From assembly GCA_946811695.1 (NCBI GenBank), contig OX328124.1, forward strand, positions 30,827,148-30,891,147: 64,000 nt of DNA, read 5' to 3'. The translations under genes were made by a program, and so were the position numbers. The notes below the pieces were generated by a model. That model saw only the letters and a program-made list of their open reading frames with translations, was not told the origin of the DNA and did not search any database. This DNA is from Gonocerus acuteangulatus. Lineage: Eukaryota; Arthropoda; Insecta; Hemiptera; Coreidae. Of this stretch, positions 1 to 12,449 are shown one piece after another (position 1 is the first letter of the stretch; each line of letters opens with the position of its first letter).

Positions 1-960
1 ACATTCGTACAGTTTAGCATATTTCATGCAATTTATCAAACATATAGAAAATAGTTGCAACATCGTGCTAAGTAGATGATTATTACTCGAAAGTCTAAAA
101 AATTTCCTACTAAATAGATCTAGGCGTAGATTTCGATAGAACCAACTCAGTTGGGAAAAACGGTGCTTGGAATTTATGGAAGTATTGGCTTCAAACAAAT
201 GCGGATGAAATGTTAAGAGATTCATTTTCATTTTTTGGAAACTAGCTCAGATGACGCAGTTACCATGAGTCTGGCTGGCTTTTAATGCGTTAATTATCAG
301 GACGCAAAATCTTAGTAAGTAACTTTAGATTTTGATTCCTTTCAAGAAGCTTGATCTATTTGATCATTAGTCATAAGAAAACACTTACGGGAATAATTAA
401 AAAAAAAAAAAAAAAAAAAAAAAGAGCATATTTGTTCAATAAATGAATATGTTTACTGTATGTATTGTATTGATAATCCTATGCAATAATAATGAGGAAG
501 CATTAGAGGTCCATTTGTTGCGAACAAAGAGATCGGAACCTTGGGATGTTGCAAAATAGTTTGAACTCGTTGCTTGAGTGAAATGCCCTTGATTCTGCTC
601 TTGGTGCAGGTAGATCTTGTAATCTCTTTGTACCTTATCTTTCTAGACCAGTGCCGATTTGCTCGGAACATTTTCTAGTCAGGTTATATATGATATTCTT
701 TCTTCTTTGTTAACCATCCTAAGTTAGAAGAAATTACAGAAACATTTTGTTTTCAATGGAATATGTCATTTCTTGGCTGATCTCTCTTTTACTTTTATCA
801 CAAGAGAAACCTGTGATTGATTATTAATTGATTGTATTAAGTCTTTGTTAAGCACCCAGTTAGTATGTTTCAGTATGTCTTGTAGATTTCATTTATGTAA
901 TATGTTGAATAGAGCCAAGAATATTCAGAGCCAATATTTATAAAAAATAAAAGAGACAAT
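1..960. other. AT-rich DNA, no gene recognised
   Basis: I see no conserved protein or RNA here. A 25-A run lies at 399-423. Short open frames are not conserved in any way I can recognise. Confidence 0.5.
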
Positions 961-963
961 ACC

Positions 964-2123
964 GAATTCCAAAGTAAGAAAAAAAACAACGGACAAAGTC
1001 CGAAATTCGCAGAGACCTCAGGACCCAATTAAATATGCTAAAGGAAAAGTAAACTATCCATACTTAAAAGAAATAACTGGTAACATCTGAAAACTATTGG
1101 AGAAATACGACATCAAAACTAAAGGGTGGTCAAACCATAATGCACGATGGAATATTCAACGGAATATTAAGATCCGTTTTATTAAGGCGTTTCTTAGAAG
1201 CAGGAAAAAGGATTGTTTTGTCTAATGTTTTTCCAGAAATCCCTAATAAAGCCATAGAAGAAGCATTAAAGACGCTAGGAATTGAAATAGTTTCGCCTGT
1301 CAAATGTTTATAAGCTGGCCTTCATGATCCACGGTTAGCACATGTACTCAGTCATAGAAGGCAGCTGTTTATCAATCCTGAAGGCATTGAAAAGATACCT
1401 TCTTCGCTGGTTATCAAAGTCGCAGATAAACAGTGGAAGATATTCATTGATTCAGGAAAAATCAGCTGTTTTATTTGTAAAGATCAACATTTGGCTGCTG
1501 CATGTCCCATGGGTTATAAAAACAGGCTGAAAATAACCAAGCGAACATTAATACTAATTAAGGCTCATTTAAAGCTTTTAAAAATGAATCTACTTCCACC
1601 AACAAAGTCTCTATCGTCCATCAAGAACCAGATGATGTTATATCTACTTCTAGCAATACCGAACACAGCTCGAAATGTTTCACAGTTCCGTTTTTGGATT
1701 CAACAGACCGAAGCCTTTTATCCTTCGATAATAATTTTCTACAGGAAAGCAGAAATCAGATGAAAATGAAACTCCAACTGAGGATCTACAAAATGAACGT
1801 GAAAAAATTGACGAATTGCTGAGGTCTGCGGAAAACATATTCCAAAGAATGGACAATTTAGAAAATCTAACGTTATCCTTTTCCAATCCCAACTTTCCCG
1901 GTGGAGCTGAGTCTCACCCACAACAAGATAAAGCTGCAGCTAGTCTTGAAGGAAGGACGGGAACAACAGAAGATGCGGAACAAGAGACAAGAAAGTACCG
2001 ACTCCTCGGAAGGGAGTATTGCCCAAGGAGGGGAATACCAAATTACCTAAAACTCGAATTAAGAAATCTTCGGGAAAAATAACAGAACCTGGAGGACGTA
2101 AAGTAAACATTAAGAAGACTTAG
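964..2123 (+). pseudogene. Non-LTR retrotransposon ORF1 (gag-like) pseudogene
   Basis: A decayed nucleic-acid-binding ORF1 protein of a LINE; in intact elements this protein coats the RNA. The clearest frame runs from about 1150 to 1560. It contains LSNVFPEIPNKAIEEALKTL, then an in-frame stop near 1311, then RRQLFINPEG and a zinc knuckle at 1467-1505 (CFICKDQHLAAACP). The knuckle spacing is C-x2-C-x3-H-x4-C, one residue short of the usual C-x2-C-x4-H-x4-C. Downstream the reading passes between frames through a Ser/Gln-rich tail (NEREKIDELLRSAENIFQ in one frame) and ends near 2123. The block order, a conserved region before a single knuckle and then a low-complexity tail, is that of insect LINE ORF1 proteins. 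No reverse transcriptase follows, so the copy is truncated or rearranged as well as frameshifted. The family call is by eye. Confidence 0.7.
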
Positions 2124-2549
2124 CCAGTGTACTCTTTTGTGTATTTTCAAGAAATTATTTTCCATACAACGTTTTAATGTTGATAATAGCAGGCAATTAG
2201 TAAATAGCACAGCTGTAATTGTAGATACTCCGAGATTCTAAACCTTTGTGTTAAATTAATTTTGTTTATGTTATATATAAGCTTTTGTATATTTAATTTC
2301 AATATAAAAAAATGATTAGTGTACATTTGTTTTTCAACAGTCGCCATTGAATGAGATGGTTTTGCTATTACCTTCGTTTAAAATGTGGATTCGATTACCT
2401 GTCAGAACATTAAATCCAAAACAAAAATTCGCATTTTAAATAAAATAATATTTCACAATTAAAATTGCACATGGTTCTCCATTTAAAAATGTTAGGACAG
2501 TTAAAATGTATGCATCTCCTAAAAATTGAGATAAATATTATATAAAAAA
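2124..2549. other. AT-rich spacer after the LINE ORF1 remnant
   Basis: This may include the decayed LINE linker. No reverse transcriptase motif is visible. Confidence 0.4.
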
Positions 2550-3402
2550 GTCCGACTCGCAGGAACTGCATCATCTTAGCGCGGTTCCGTTCTTATCCCT
2601 AGTCTAATTTAGAAAGATTAAAATAGAAGCAGTTATTATTTTGGTTCCACCAGTCTTGAAAGGTCTTGATTTATGATCTTACCTGGAAGGGTCGGCCAAC
2701 ACTAGAAAGGGTCCCGCTAGTTACAAGATCTTGGAATCTTGGAAATATATATTTCTAACAATAAATTGTTTTTGTTATTTTACTTAACCTGTTTTATTGT
2801 CAAATACATTATCCAACTATAAGCAATTAAAAAATAACAAGGAATAATACAGACAAGAAGAACCGTTCGAATAAACGAAATCAATTACTTTAAAGTTTTA
2901 AGCACTTATTTCTCCTAATCAAAATTTTCTTCAGAACCTTTTTTGTAGAGCATTTAGTAAGCTTTCTAATGGTAATCTTCCGTTTAACAAGATTCTCAAC
3001 CGTTTTCGAGATATTAAGGAAAGTATACAAAGTTACCAAAACCTTTTATGTCTGTTAATAAAATATTTTATTCTAACCCTTCCTTGACTCCAAACGTAAC
3101 CAAAATTTCAACATATTAGTTTCAATGAAAGTAGAACATGCAGAAAATGTTTAAACTGAATCCCATCATTCTAAGTACCCAAACCAAAAACGGTATTCAA
3201 CAACTATTTTTCCAATTTTCTCGAAAACGGTTAAAGCTATCGCCTTAAAAATGCCTTCTTATGCCAAGAAGCCTATAAAACCAGTACTTGCAAGCATATG
3301 AAGTAAGCGAAACGATTGTTTTCGCGCGACATTCGCTCCAAAAACCATGTTCCAGTGGGCGGATTTTGCTGGTTAACAAACTTGACCTTTCAAATTAGAT
3401 GA
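2550..3402 (+). repeat. Composite TIR repeat, copy A (5' part)
   Basis: Starts with the terminal sequence GTCCGACTCGCAGGAACTGC followed by a TTAGCGCGGTTCC block. It then matches the composite copies at 61700-63617 and, further in, those at 17319-20234 and 27265-30383. Homology ends near 3402 just after TGCTGGTTAACAAACTTGAC, before the (TA)n array seen in the other copies. This copy is therefore 3'-truncated. It encodes nothing intact. Confidence 0.75.
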
Positions 3403-3707
3403 AATACAGGCGATTCGCCAAGTTGCGAAGCCTTATCAATAAATAAATTTCAATATTTTTTTTATTTTGTGATGTTATTCAAATTACTGATTCTGATTTT
3501 GAAATCAGTTATTCAAATTACTGATATTCTAAAACTCAAATTTGTAATATTTTTTGTTTGTTTAAGAGCTTATAGTCTTCGTTACGGAGCTCTTAAATTG
3601 AATAAATAATAATAATAATGCACGATGTTAATTGTGAGTTACACTTTGACGTCAAGTTTGTTGCCCAACTTTGTTTGGCGTTTCTTTGTTTGAGTACAAA
3701 TTCAACC
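3403..3707. other. AT-rich spacer
   Basis: No gene seen. A short ATT/AATAA repeat precedes the DUF4817 pseudogene. Confidence 0.4.
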
Positions 3708-4017
3708 ATGGAGAGGTACACAACTGAGCATCGCGTTAAGATTGTTGAAGCCTTTTACGAAAATGGGAGTTCAAATCAAAGTGCATTTTGTGCACTTTGT
3801 GATTTTTTTTGGTCAGCATAATCGACCAAATGTGTACACAACCGGGAGAATTGTGCGCAAATTTCAGCTAACCGGGTTTGTAGGAAATGTGGAAACACCT
3901 GTTCATGCTCGCCCGGTTCGTTCTGCAGAAAACATTGCTGTTGTGGCAGAAAACCACAGGACTATTCAAAGAACACCATCAAATGGTAAAGTAGTTGGGC
4001 TTCAAAACAATACATAA
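3708..4017 (+). pseudogene. DUF4817-type helix-turn-helix (Tc1/mariner-associated) pseudogene
   Basis: The N-terminal DNA-binding part of a transposon protein. The start MERYTTEHRVKIVEAFYENG (3708 on) is the usual N-terminus of this arthropod family. A frameshift near 3800-3825 moves the reading into a second frame, which continues with FFGQHNRPNVYTTGRIVRKF and then RSAENIAVVAENH, also typical of the family (HNRP motif, linker, then an SxENIAAV-like segment). The second frame stops at 4017. No catalytic D,D,D/E region can be read downstream to 4500, so the copy is broken and truncated to about 100 residues out of a usual 330 or more. The family call rests on motif recall and has not been checked by alignment. 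Confidence 0.72.
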
Positions 4018-5749
4018 GAACAGTAATCGACTATTATCGAAGAAAATTGCAAGAAACCTTTCGTCCAAAGTCATTTAAGACAAAACAAGTTGGTTCAAGT
4101 TGTCGGAAAGGTGCGAAAGATCACTGTTTCCAAATAATGGCGGATGATGCCGCTTGGAAAATTTGTTCCAGTGCGTACCAAGAAGTGGAGAAAATTCAAA
4201 GACAAACTATTTATACTTGAAGCGGCAGCAAAATTCACAACTGAGGAATGAATGCTTTCTGGACTTAACATATTGTCAAGTTGCTTTTCAGGCTTCAGGG
4301 CTATTTCGAAAAATTAGCCAGTGCAAAAATAAAGCAAACTTCAAGTTATCTAGTAGCACAGACTTGAACGGTAAGAAAGTGTTGGTGTCCACTGCAATAA
4401 TTAACTTATCCCGTAGTTGGAAGTGAGCGTATTAATTACAATATATCTCGAGATAAAATCTTTATTGTGCGTATAGTATTGAGGTCAGTCAGGTAGAGTA
4501 GCCGAGGTTCAAGGGCGAGGCTTTCAAGAGACATTCACCCCTGTTGGTGGCTGCTTATTGGCTATCGTCAATAGGCATTTCACGCTCTTTCAAAGGTAGG
4601 CGTCGCCGTGTCCTGGCGGAGGTGGGAACTCTTGCGGCCACGCTTCGCATTGCACAATGGTTCCAACGCATGGAGGGATCATCGCACGTAGTTCGTCAAC
4701 GCGCGCAAAAGATTTTAGAGCGTTCTCTCCCGCTGTCTATAGGGAGGAAACCCGCTTATGATGGCGACGTTATGACGAAATCCGGAGTTTTAAATGAGTA
4801 ATGTCTACGTTTAAGGACTCCACTTGCAATGAAAATACCAGAGGCTAAATTTATGTGAATATGCGTTATGTTTATTATAAAGGGGCATTATAAAGGTCTT
4901 GTTCGTAAAACTAGAAGAATCCGATCGACGGACTTGGGTTTTGGGGGAGAAATTCGCGTGAAAATATTTTAGCGCTTAAGATTCTGCGTTCCATAAGTTA
5001 TTGGACATGGAGAATATTTATACTATAATGTTCAAGGCCATATATTTAACCGTTTTTGCAAAAGTAGAAAAATTAGTCTTTTCTTAGGATTTTATGTAAA
5101 GAATACATCATGCTATTTTTGAAGATGCAATTTCATTCGGTGCATAAAAAAAATTGTCGGTATCGTTGTTTTAAACAGTTTTTTGGCTATGTTTGCCTCA
5201 GTTTTTAATTGGTTGATTCTTTTTCGTTAAATTTAAGAGTACAATGAGTATTAGACATTTAGTGTTACAAAGATAAGTAAATTAGAAACATATTTGTAAC
5301 GGTGTTTTCCTAGAGCAAAGATGAGAAGGCGGAGAGAGCAATTTCAGCTTAGGATAATGTCAGTTTCCTGTTGTTGCGCCTAACAGTTTGCTTCTCTTTG
5401 AGATGTAATTTTACATGTTCAAATTATTTTGTACGCGAATTTTGTCTAAAATACCATGTTCCTTCAGAAGCATTCTCCTTGGCAGTGGAATGAGACCATT
5501 TCTGAAAAGTTTATTTATTTATTAAGTGCTTCGTTACGTGGACAATAAGCACAGTAAGGTAAGTCTTCCAAGAAACCAGGGAGAAAGTGAAAATTGTATT
5601 ATTTTACAGATAAAATAAAATGATTAAAATAAATTTCAATTTTAAACTATAATGAATAATAACTTATTCATGGAATAAAAATGTAGTTCATTAACCTGTC
5701 CTTAGGAGCCTCATATGAGATGGTATTATCCTTTACTTTGTAGATATGT
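4018..5749. other. Unassigned region with one GC-richer open frame
   Basis: No recognised gene. A plus-strand frame at 4544-4801 (85 codons) is richer in G+C and arginine than its surroundings but matches no family I know. It contains CTGTCTATAGGGAGGAAACC near 4734, which resembles the end block of the composite repeats (TATGGGGGAGGGAGGAACC). It is therefore more likely an old repeat than a gene. Confidence 0.3.
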
Positions 5750-5953
5750 TCAGATACTGTCTATGTACTGGCTACCTTCAGCGAGAAGTTCACACATGTT
5801 GAATGGTATGGTTAAGTCTTGTCGTCTAATGCAGTCTGTTAGAATATGTTTTATTGTCAGTTCAGTATTACAAATTTCACATAATGGTCTCTCTTGTCTT
5901 GTCATGAGGTACTCGTGAGTAAGTCTTGAATGGCCAATCCTAAGTCGGTCTGA
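5750..5953 (-). pseudogene. LINE ORF2 C-terminal zinc-knuckle fragment
   Basis: Read on the minus strand, the frame gives LRIGHSRLTHEYL followed by a C-x2-C-x7-H-x4-C knuckle (CEICNTELTIKHILTDC). It ends at a stop at 5752-5750. RIGH..LTH plus this knuckle is the signature of the extreme C-terminus of insect LINE polyproteins of the Jockey/I/R1 type. Only the last 67 or so residues are present, as expected for a 5'-truncated insertion. Related fragments lie at 30942-31143, 34999-35286 and 48576-48640. Confidence 0.75.
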
Positions 5954-7797
5954 AAAGTTATGGCAGTACTAATTACGTTTCTTTCCAAGCATCCAAAATC
6001 ACAGCAGATGTAAGCATCACCTGAAATCATGCCAAAATGGCACAGTTCCTTCGTCAACGACTTTCATAATACTATAAGGAATCACCTTTATAAACAACCA
6101 TTTTTGGTTTCAAAGTATTTTAACTATATTAAGCATATCACGTTTATAAGTGTTATCCTTAACAAGAGTCCGTTTCCTGGATAACTTAACCTCATTCTAA
6201 GCGGTAAAAGAAGTTCAAGAATCTGACCCAAAGATTAGGTTAGTGGAACGAATTCTGAGGATGTTCAATTATGAAAAAACGACCCCAGGTCAGGGAGCTG
6301 CAGCGGCTTCGGCCTTATAATCCCCAGGTAGTACTCCAGGGAAGATATATTCCACCTGAATGTATAATAAGGTTGATTAGAATGCAGATAACAGCCTAGA
6401 AGGTGGTTATTACATTCCTCAAATATCATTCTCTTAAACAAGTATCATTATCCCTTGTTTTAATAAGGTAATATTTAAAACACATTAATAATTTAATATG
6501 GAGGGTTCAGAGCACAACTAGACCAAGTCCATGTTGTACAGTTTTCAGAAAATGAGTATTATGCGTTTTAATTGCAGAGGTGTATAAATCCTATTGACCA
6601 GTATAAGTCTTAAAGATAATTAAACTTAAACACTGATCTCACTTTTAAATATCACTGACATTATTTATGTATAGCCTCGTTCCTAAAATAGTTACAAATT
6701 GGACTTACTTTTGCTCTGAAAACAAATAAGAATGTCTTCTAGATGTGTAGCAAGAACTGCTGCAAGTTGCAAAATAATGGAGTTAGGACTTAGTCTCCTG
6801 TCGCACTAAAAAGAGCCATTTTAATAACATGTTCAATGCCATTACAACATAAAATGCCAAAAATGGACTTGGTATAGTTGTGCTCTGAACTCTCCGTATA
6901 ATTTCTAATAATTGTTGTTATTTACTGCAAACAAATTATTAATTGTTTTTTTCTCCTATAATTATTGCCGTATAATTTTGAACAAGGATTCCTCCCGGGA
7001 CGAAGGATGGACGAACACAACTAAAGGAAGACATTTACAAAAATTCATACCTAATAATACATAAGGTTAATACTTGGTTTTGATATTTTGTGAAAAATGT
7101 AATCGACAAACGAGCTTTACCCGCCACGATGTACAGGAAAGTAGCACTACACAACGCAACCGGAAATTACTCGACCCGCCTCCTCGCTCATTCTTAAGGA
7201 AAACTCTGTTACAAATTTGTTTTTCATTTACTTAACTTGTTTTACTGTAATGTAATTTTACTGTTAAATTCAATTATCACTAGTATTATTTTAAAATATT
7301 TAAATGTGTTTATATGTATTTTTACATTGTTATAAATTCCAAATAAATAAAAAAAAAAATTAGAAAAAAATGTGAAATCCACCATTTCAGAGTCCAACAT
7401 ACGGAATCATAGCACTCAAAATATGAATAAAGACAATTGGACCAAACAACCAATAAAGGAGAAAGCCAATATTGTTAGGTAACTCTTTAACCATACCATT
7501 ACTAACATCTTTAAGACTAAAATTCTTACGGTGGTGGCTGAAAAGGGAGGCAGCTTCAGACTTACCTTTAAACTTCATATACCTTTGAACATTAGACTTA
7601 CCTGAAACAAAAAAGGTAGCCAAATTAAAACATGGTGAAGGCATCGTAGAAAGTATAAGGTTCGTTTTGTAAACATTAATTGAGAATATTAGCAACGATC
7701 AGCTCCGAGTGAAGCTGACTCTCATTTCCTTACAAAGGTGCAGAATTAGCAAAGCTGGAGAACACCTGCTTTTAGAACATGCCGAAGGAGCAGAGTA
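5954..7797. other. Unassigned AT-rich region
   Basis: No recognised gene. A 102-codon minus-strand frame at 7387-7695 is the longest open frame. It has a hydrophobic C-terminal stretch but no family resemblance, and I do not call it a gene. Confidence 0.35.
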
Positions 7798-8334
7798 GAG
7801 CATTATTCAATAATTTTTTTATTCAATAATCATTCAAATAAATTTTTATTGAATAAGAATTTATTCATTGATTAAGTTATTCATCCACTGATTTAATTTT
7901 TATTGTACGAATAACAGGGTTGGCTCATTATTCAATAAATGTTTATTGAATATTAATTTATTCAGTTATTCATTGACTGATTTTTTTTTATTTAATGAAA
8001 TATTCATCATTTTCCATTCTTCATTTATATTTTTATACATTTAAAATAATGTGGTTAATGGAACAATAAACTCAGATTCTTTAAGTTCTGTAAACAATAT
8101 CACTTAAATAAATCAATTTCATTCAAAAAATTGTTTCATTGAAATAAATAAATAACTCAATAAAAATGTTCATTAAATATATCATTGTTATTCAATTGTG
8201 AATAAAAATAAAAAGTTGCGTTATTCACTGAATTGACTGAATAATGAAAGAAAAATGATTCACTATTCAGAATGAAATAACAAATTTATTCATTATTTTA
8301 TTCATTACTCTGAATGATTTTTTCCCAACACTGG
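7798..8334. repeat. ATTCA-rich low-complexity block with possible hAT-like ends
   Basis: Dense variants of ATTCATTGAATAAAT on both strands. The part from 7917 (CAGGGTTGGCTCATTATTC) to about 8334 (TTTTTTCCCAACACTG) has weakly complementary ends resembling hAT-type CAGNGTTGG termini. The flanking 8 bp do not match, so the element call is tentative. Confidence 0.4.
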
Positions 8335-9191
8335 GAAGGAGTGTCGCTAGCTAATAAGGCTAGCTACTCATAAAAGCATTATTGTAAAATTTTTGCACCG
8401 ACTATATTCCAAAAATGGTCTTCCTCCCTGAAGCAATCATTGCTAAAGGAAGCTGCCAAAGACCATGCCGAAACGTTCTAAATGTAGATTTTTACGAAAA
8501 TCTGATTGCTGATCTCAACAGAAGCTGAACTATTCCCTCGCCTCTCAAATACATATATAGCTCACCAGAACAATGTTTTCACATACTTGTGGATTATAAA
8601 TTCTACGGCTTGTTTTGGAGATAATATTTTGATTTTGATTTACTCGTAAATAGATGACAATTATTAAAAATCTTTGTGAAGGCCGAAACAGGTAACAAGT
8701 CTTTAACATATATATATATATCTACATATCAAAGGTCTCTTGGAAAAGTAGAGTTAATTAGAGACTAATATTTCTTAAATTATACCAGAGTACATACAAT
8801 TTTTAGTCTATTTGCTGAGAAAATTGCTTTCATATAGAAGATAAGTAGAATTATCCGACTTGTTAACGATCTGCAGTGTAGCAAGGGATGGTCTGGGATC
8901 AGCTTTCATAAACCGGTTTGACCAGACCACGAGCTACTGTTCGCACGATACGTCCTTCTTTATCAATAGAAAATACATTCTCCTATTGAGGTGGTCGTTT
9001 TTTTTTTTTCATCGCAACTGTTTTATTTTAAATATTTGCCTATTTCAATTTTGTATTGACACCAGAGCCATGTAGAAGATAGATTCTACGTTAACGGGTT
9101 CGGATTTAAATCCTGTTTATGTGCGGCAATGAAAACATTTGAAAATAACCAATGGCACTCTATTTCTTGCAGATAAATTTATTGCTTCGAA
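8335..9191. other. AT-rich spacer
   Basis: No gene recognised. A GCCGAAACGTTC phrase at about 8469 resembles the 3' core of the Penelope-like hammerhead motif but lacks the CUGANGA half. Confidence 0.35.
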
Positions 9192-9518
9192 ATGCAAGAC
9201 AACAAATCTGTTTTTCAGGCTAAAAGTGCATCTAATCATCCCGAAATAGTAAAGTTATAACAACAAATCGAAGAATAGTACAGAGCATTTGTCGAGGGAA
9301 ACGAGCACCAAGAAATCGCAGAAGAGGTGGAATTGCGTGGATAATGGATCAAAGCACATTCTAATACTGTTCTTTCCCCAGAAAAGACAAAAAAAATAAT
9401 AATCAACTCTTACCCAACTTGTAACAGAAACATCGACTCGTATTTAAACAGATTTAAACTAACCGGATCAAATAAATCCCCCGGGGTCATGGGAAGGAAC
9501 AAACGTACACACATCTAA
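9192..9518 (+). pseudogene. Decayed coding fragment of unknown family
   Basis: From ATG at 9192 the frame reads coherently for 109 codons to TAA at 9518, interrupted by three stops (TAA, TAG, TAA). The composition is protein-like, with blocks such as YRAFVEGNEHQEIAEEVEL and SYPTCNRNIDSYLNRFKLTG. All three stops could come from single C-to-T changes in CAA or CAG. I do not recognise the protein. A decayed transposon ORF is the likeliest source. Confidence 0.35.
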
Positions 9519-10565
9519 ATTTTGGCTGTAAACATACAGCACATAAAAAATACTTAAAAATTGGCGTATATGTCCTAACAATCTGAAAGAAGGGACGAAA
9601 CTGTTGACTTTGAAAATTCGCCCTAGCATTTCATTTTAACTTCCAGTTTCCTCTCTCTTATTTTGTAAATAAATATGAACATTTATAGTTCTAAATTTTT
9701 ATAAAATTCAATTTTCAAGACGCTCATTCCAAGGGTTATTATATTGATGATGCAAGAGCGTCATGAGGATTTTGTGAATTTGACGATTCAAATTCAGATG
9801 GGAATCAAAACCCCTAGTTAAAGAGAATATTTGGGTGGATCAGGTACGTTTTATTTTTTTTCTGGAAGTGTGTTAACCAACTTACTATCAATAAATCATA
9901 CTATCATGGGATATATAATTATAAATTACCAGATTTTTTTAAGAAATATTATTTATTGATTCTAACAAAACCACTTTGACGCCAGTAAGGAAGAGAATTA
10001 TGTTTTCTTTTTATATTAGTTTTTCTTTCTTTCTTCTTCTTTTCCCTATTTAATTGAAATGCATAACTTACTATCAATAAATCCAAAAACATAATTACCG
10101 TTTTAATTGATTAGTGACACTAAGGAAAATTCTAGGGAAATAGATTATTAACTAAAATAGGACTACATGGAAGCCAAGAAATTAAAAAAAAAAAAAAAAA
10201 AAGATTAATATCACTTTGGTTTGGATGAAATTTTCTATACGGTGTCTTCTTGTTGGTATCTCTTTGTGATTTGGAATTTTCGTTTCGAAGCTATGCGTCA
10301 ATTAATTTTTGGACTACTTTCTCAATCACAAATCATTCATTCATATGCGAAATTAAACCAATTTAAGTTCTACTTTCTAAATGATTCGCCATGCCTTTCG
10401 ATTAAATCGGTTTAATTGAAGGTTCGGTTTGGTCCGATTGGATTCCGACGAATTTAAACCATTCTCATTTATTCAGATCTCATTACTTTCATTCACATTT
10501 CATTTAAATAAAAGATTCATAATGGTATTTATTTTATTAAGAAACTAATTAATAGTAAGCAGTTA
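9519..10565. other. AT-rich spacer
   Basis: No gene recognised. It contains poly-A and poly-T tracts (for example 10183-10202). Confidence 0.4.
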
Positions 10566-10628
10566 GGGTGGCAACCTATAGATAGCCCGGCGCTAATGGC
10601 CAAGTTGTAGATGCGCCGTACAAAAAAA

Positions 10629-10660
<32 letters not shown>

Positions 10661-10673
10661 AAAAAAAAAAAAA
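10566..10673 (+). mobile_element. SINE 3' end with poly-A tail (central-core plus GCGCTAAT tail)
   Basis: Begins with the core GGGTGGCAACCTATAGATA, shared with SINEs at 39861-40041, 41533-41739 and 41847-42030. It runs directly into the tail CGGCGCTAATGGCCAAG / TAGATGCGCCGTA and then about 50 A residues. The 5' head is missing. This copy physically joins two modules that are otherwise seen in SINEs with different heads. Confidence 0.7.
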
Positions 10674-11817
10674 ATTCAAATAAATTTATGATTTTTACGC
10701 TTTCTTTTCCAAAAGCATTCGAAATTCGTGTATCTTACATTGTATGTAAATGTACATTGTAGGTTTAATTCAAATCTTTACGATTAAAAATTAATTATAA
10801 CTGTCCCTGGAAGCCTATTACGACAAAGCCTTAAGCGCTACAATTTGTCACTGGCGGATTTGGACGAATAAAAGATCTAGTGGGTGGAGAGTACGTTTTA
10901 ACGAATGTGGCCTATGGTCTTAGACAACGTATTTTGTTGCTAAATGTGACCGATGTAGGATGAAATCTGGTCAAAACGCCTTCAATGTCTATTTTTTTTT
11001 TTTTTTTAATAAACTTTAATTCGTATTAAAATTATCCCTGGTGACAAATATTAAAATCTAAAACAATTAACGATAGAAAATTAAACATCTAAATGCACAC
11101 AAAAGAAGAAAGGCTTCATAAAAAAACACAAAACACACCCACCTCCTACAGTTCAGAAAGGTTCATTCGGGCCTCTTTCGTTGTAAACAGGACATTACGG
11201 ATGAGGTGGTGACCTCGAAAACATTCTGCAAGATGTTTTTGACGAGTTTTTCATCCTAAGTCAGTATGATGAACCTCTACCATCTAATCAACACTAATTG
11301 TAACCTAATTTGACCATTTTAATTACGACGATACTGAACAAAATACAATTATTCTGGTAACGTATTTGTTATTAGACGTAGCAATTTCTTGGGAGCACTG
11401 CCATATTGCGGTTAAACGTTATAAACGAGTTTTCCGCCCAACAAAGTGTGAGAAAAACGCGCTAAAATTAGAAAGTACGCATTCTTGTCTGCCATGTTTC
11501 GATTTACAGGTGTTCCACTACAGGGTCAAGGGGACGACATCTGAAAATACGGTTGCTTTAATAGTTATTCCGTTGTATAGCAAATCTTTGCCAGCCGACA
11601 TCCTTGAAGAGAAGTATCAAACTGCTAGAAGATGGGTTTCCAGAAGCATTACACCAACGAGATGCCTTCGGCATACCTAACTATACCCATCCAGGAAGGC
11701 AGCAATTAATGTCACTCCAATGAAGAGCATTTTCTCAGCAATCTTCCTCGAGATAAGGTTATCAGATTAGATGTGGGACTATTTATGTGTACTATTATAT
11801 TGTCGCTATTATATTGG
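10674..11817. other. Unassigned region
   Basis: A 104-codon plus-strand frame at 11366-11680 has mixed composition but no recognised domain. A T16 run lies near 10990-11006. No gene is claimed. Confidence 0.3.
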
Positions 11818-12132
11818 TGGCGAGGTTGGCTCAGTGGTAGAGCACTCGACTAATGAACTGGAGGACCCAGGTTCAAAACCCGACTGTGCTCTAAAGATTT
11901 TTTCTTCTAGTGTCATCGTTCGAGGGTTGGATTTGGGGTCCCAGATCGTCCCTAGGCACACCCAGCCTTTAATTAATTAAATAATTAATTAATGGGTAAC
12001 TGCAAAGGGAAAAATCAGGCGGCCGGAGCATAGTACTGACCACAATATCTCCCTAGTGTGCCGTATGGTCGAGAATCAGATACCTCTACAGTATCTGCCC
12101 CTCTGGGCCCTTAGTGGCCTGTTAAGGGGCTG
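11818..12132 (+). mobile_element. tRNA-derived SINE, family a (full copy)
   Basis: The head has a pol III A box (TGGCTCAGTGG, about 11827) and B box (GGTTCAAAACC, 11870-11880). A roughly 240-bp body follows, containing TTAATTAATTAAATAATTAA and CTAGTGTGCCGTATGG, and ends CCTGTTAAGGGGCTG before a T-rich stretch. The copy at 31374-31696 matches along its full length in the opposite orientation. Both copies end at T-rich rather than A-rich DNA. Confidence 0.85.
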
Positions 12133-12449
12133 TTTTTATTTTTTTATTATATTGTTACTATCTTCGTTCAATAGAAATGTAAACAATAGTTTCGCAAATT
12201 CACAGCTTATAAGTAATATTGTCAAGGTTTTTAGTACTAATCAGTGAAGTACCTAAAATGTTAGGCGTGAAGTTCAGCCATGACATACACGTTGGGGCTT
12301 TAAATCGAACCAGATCTTTGTGTTTTTGAAATATTATAACAATCATAAAAAAAAAGAAAAAGTGCCTTGAACAAACCTATACACCAAGTACACCCGACAC
12401 ACCCTTAAACCCGAGTGGCATGAAGTATGTACCGAAGAATCCAGTCTTA
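12133..12449. other. Spacer between SINE and MITE
   Basis: T-rich at the start, following the SINE 3' end. No gene seen. Confidence 0.4.

Noticed and set aside
9192..9518. Alternative genetic code reading TAA/TAG as Gln
   Set aside because: Other recognisable frames in the window end at ordinary stops; decay of a repeat explains the pattern.
11818..11890. Possible functional tRNA gene
   Set aside because: A and B boxes are present but the acceptor ends do not pair and the unit continues into a shared SINE body; the same holds for 36398, 41533 and 42640-42764.
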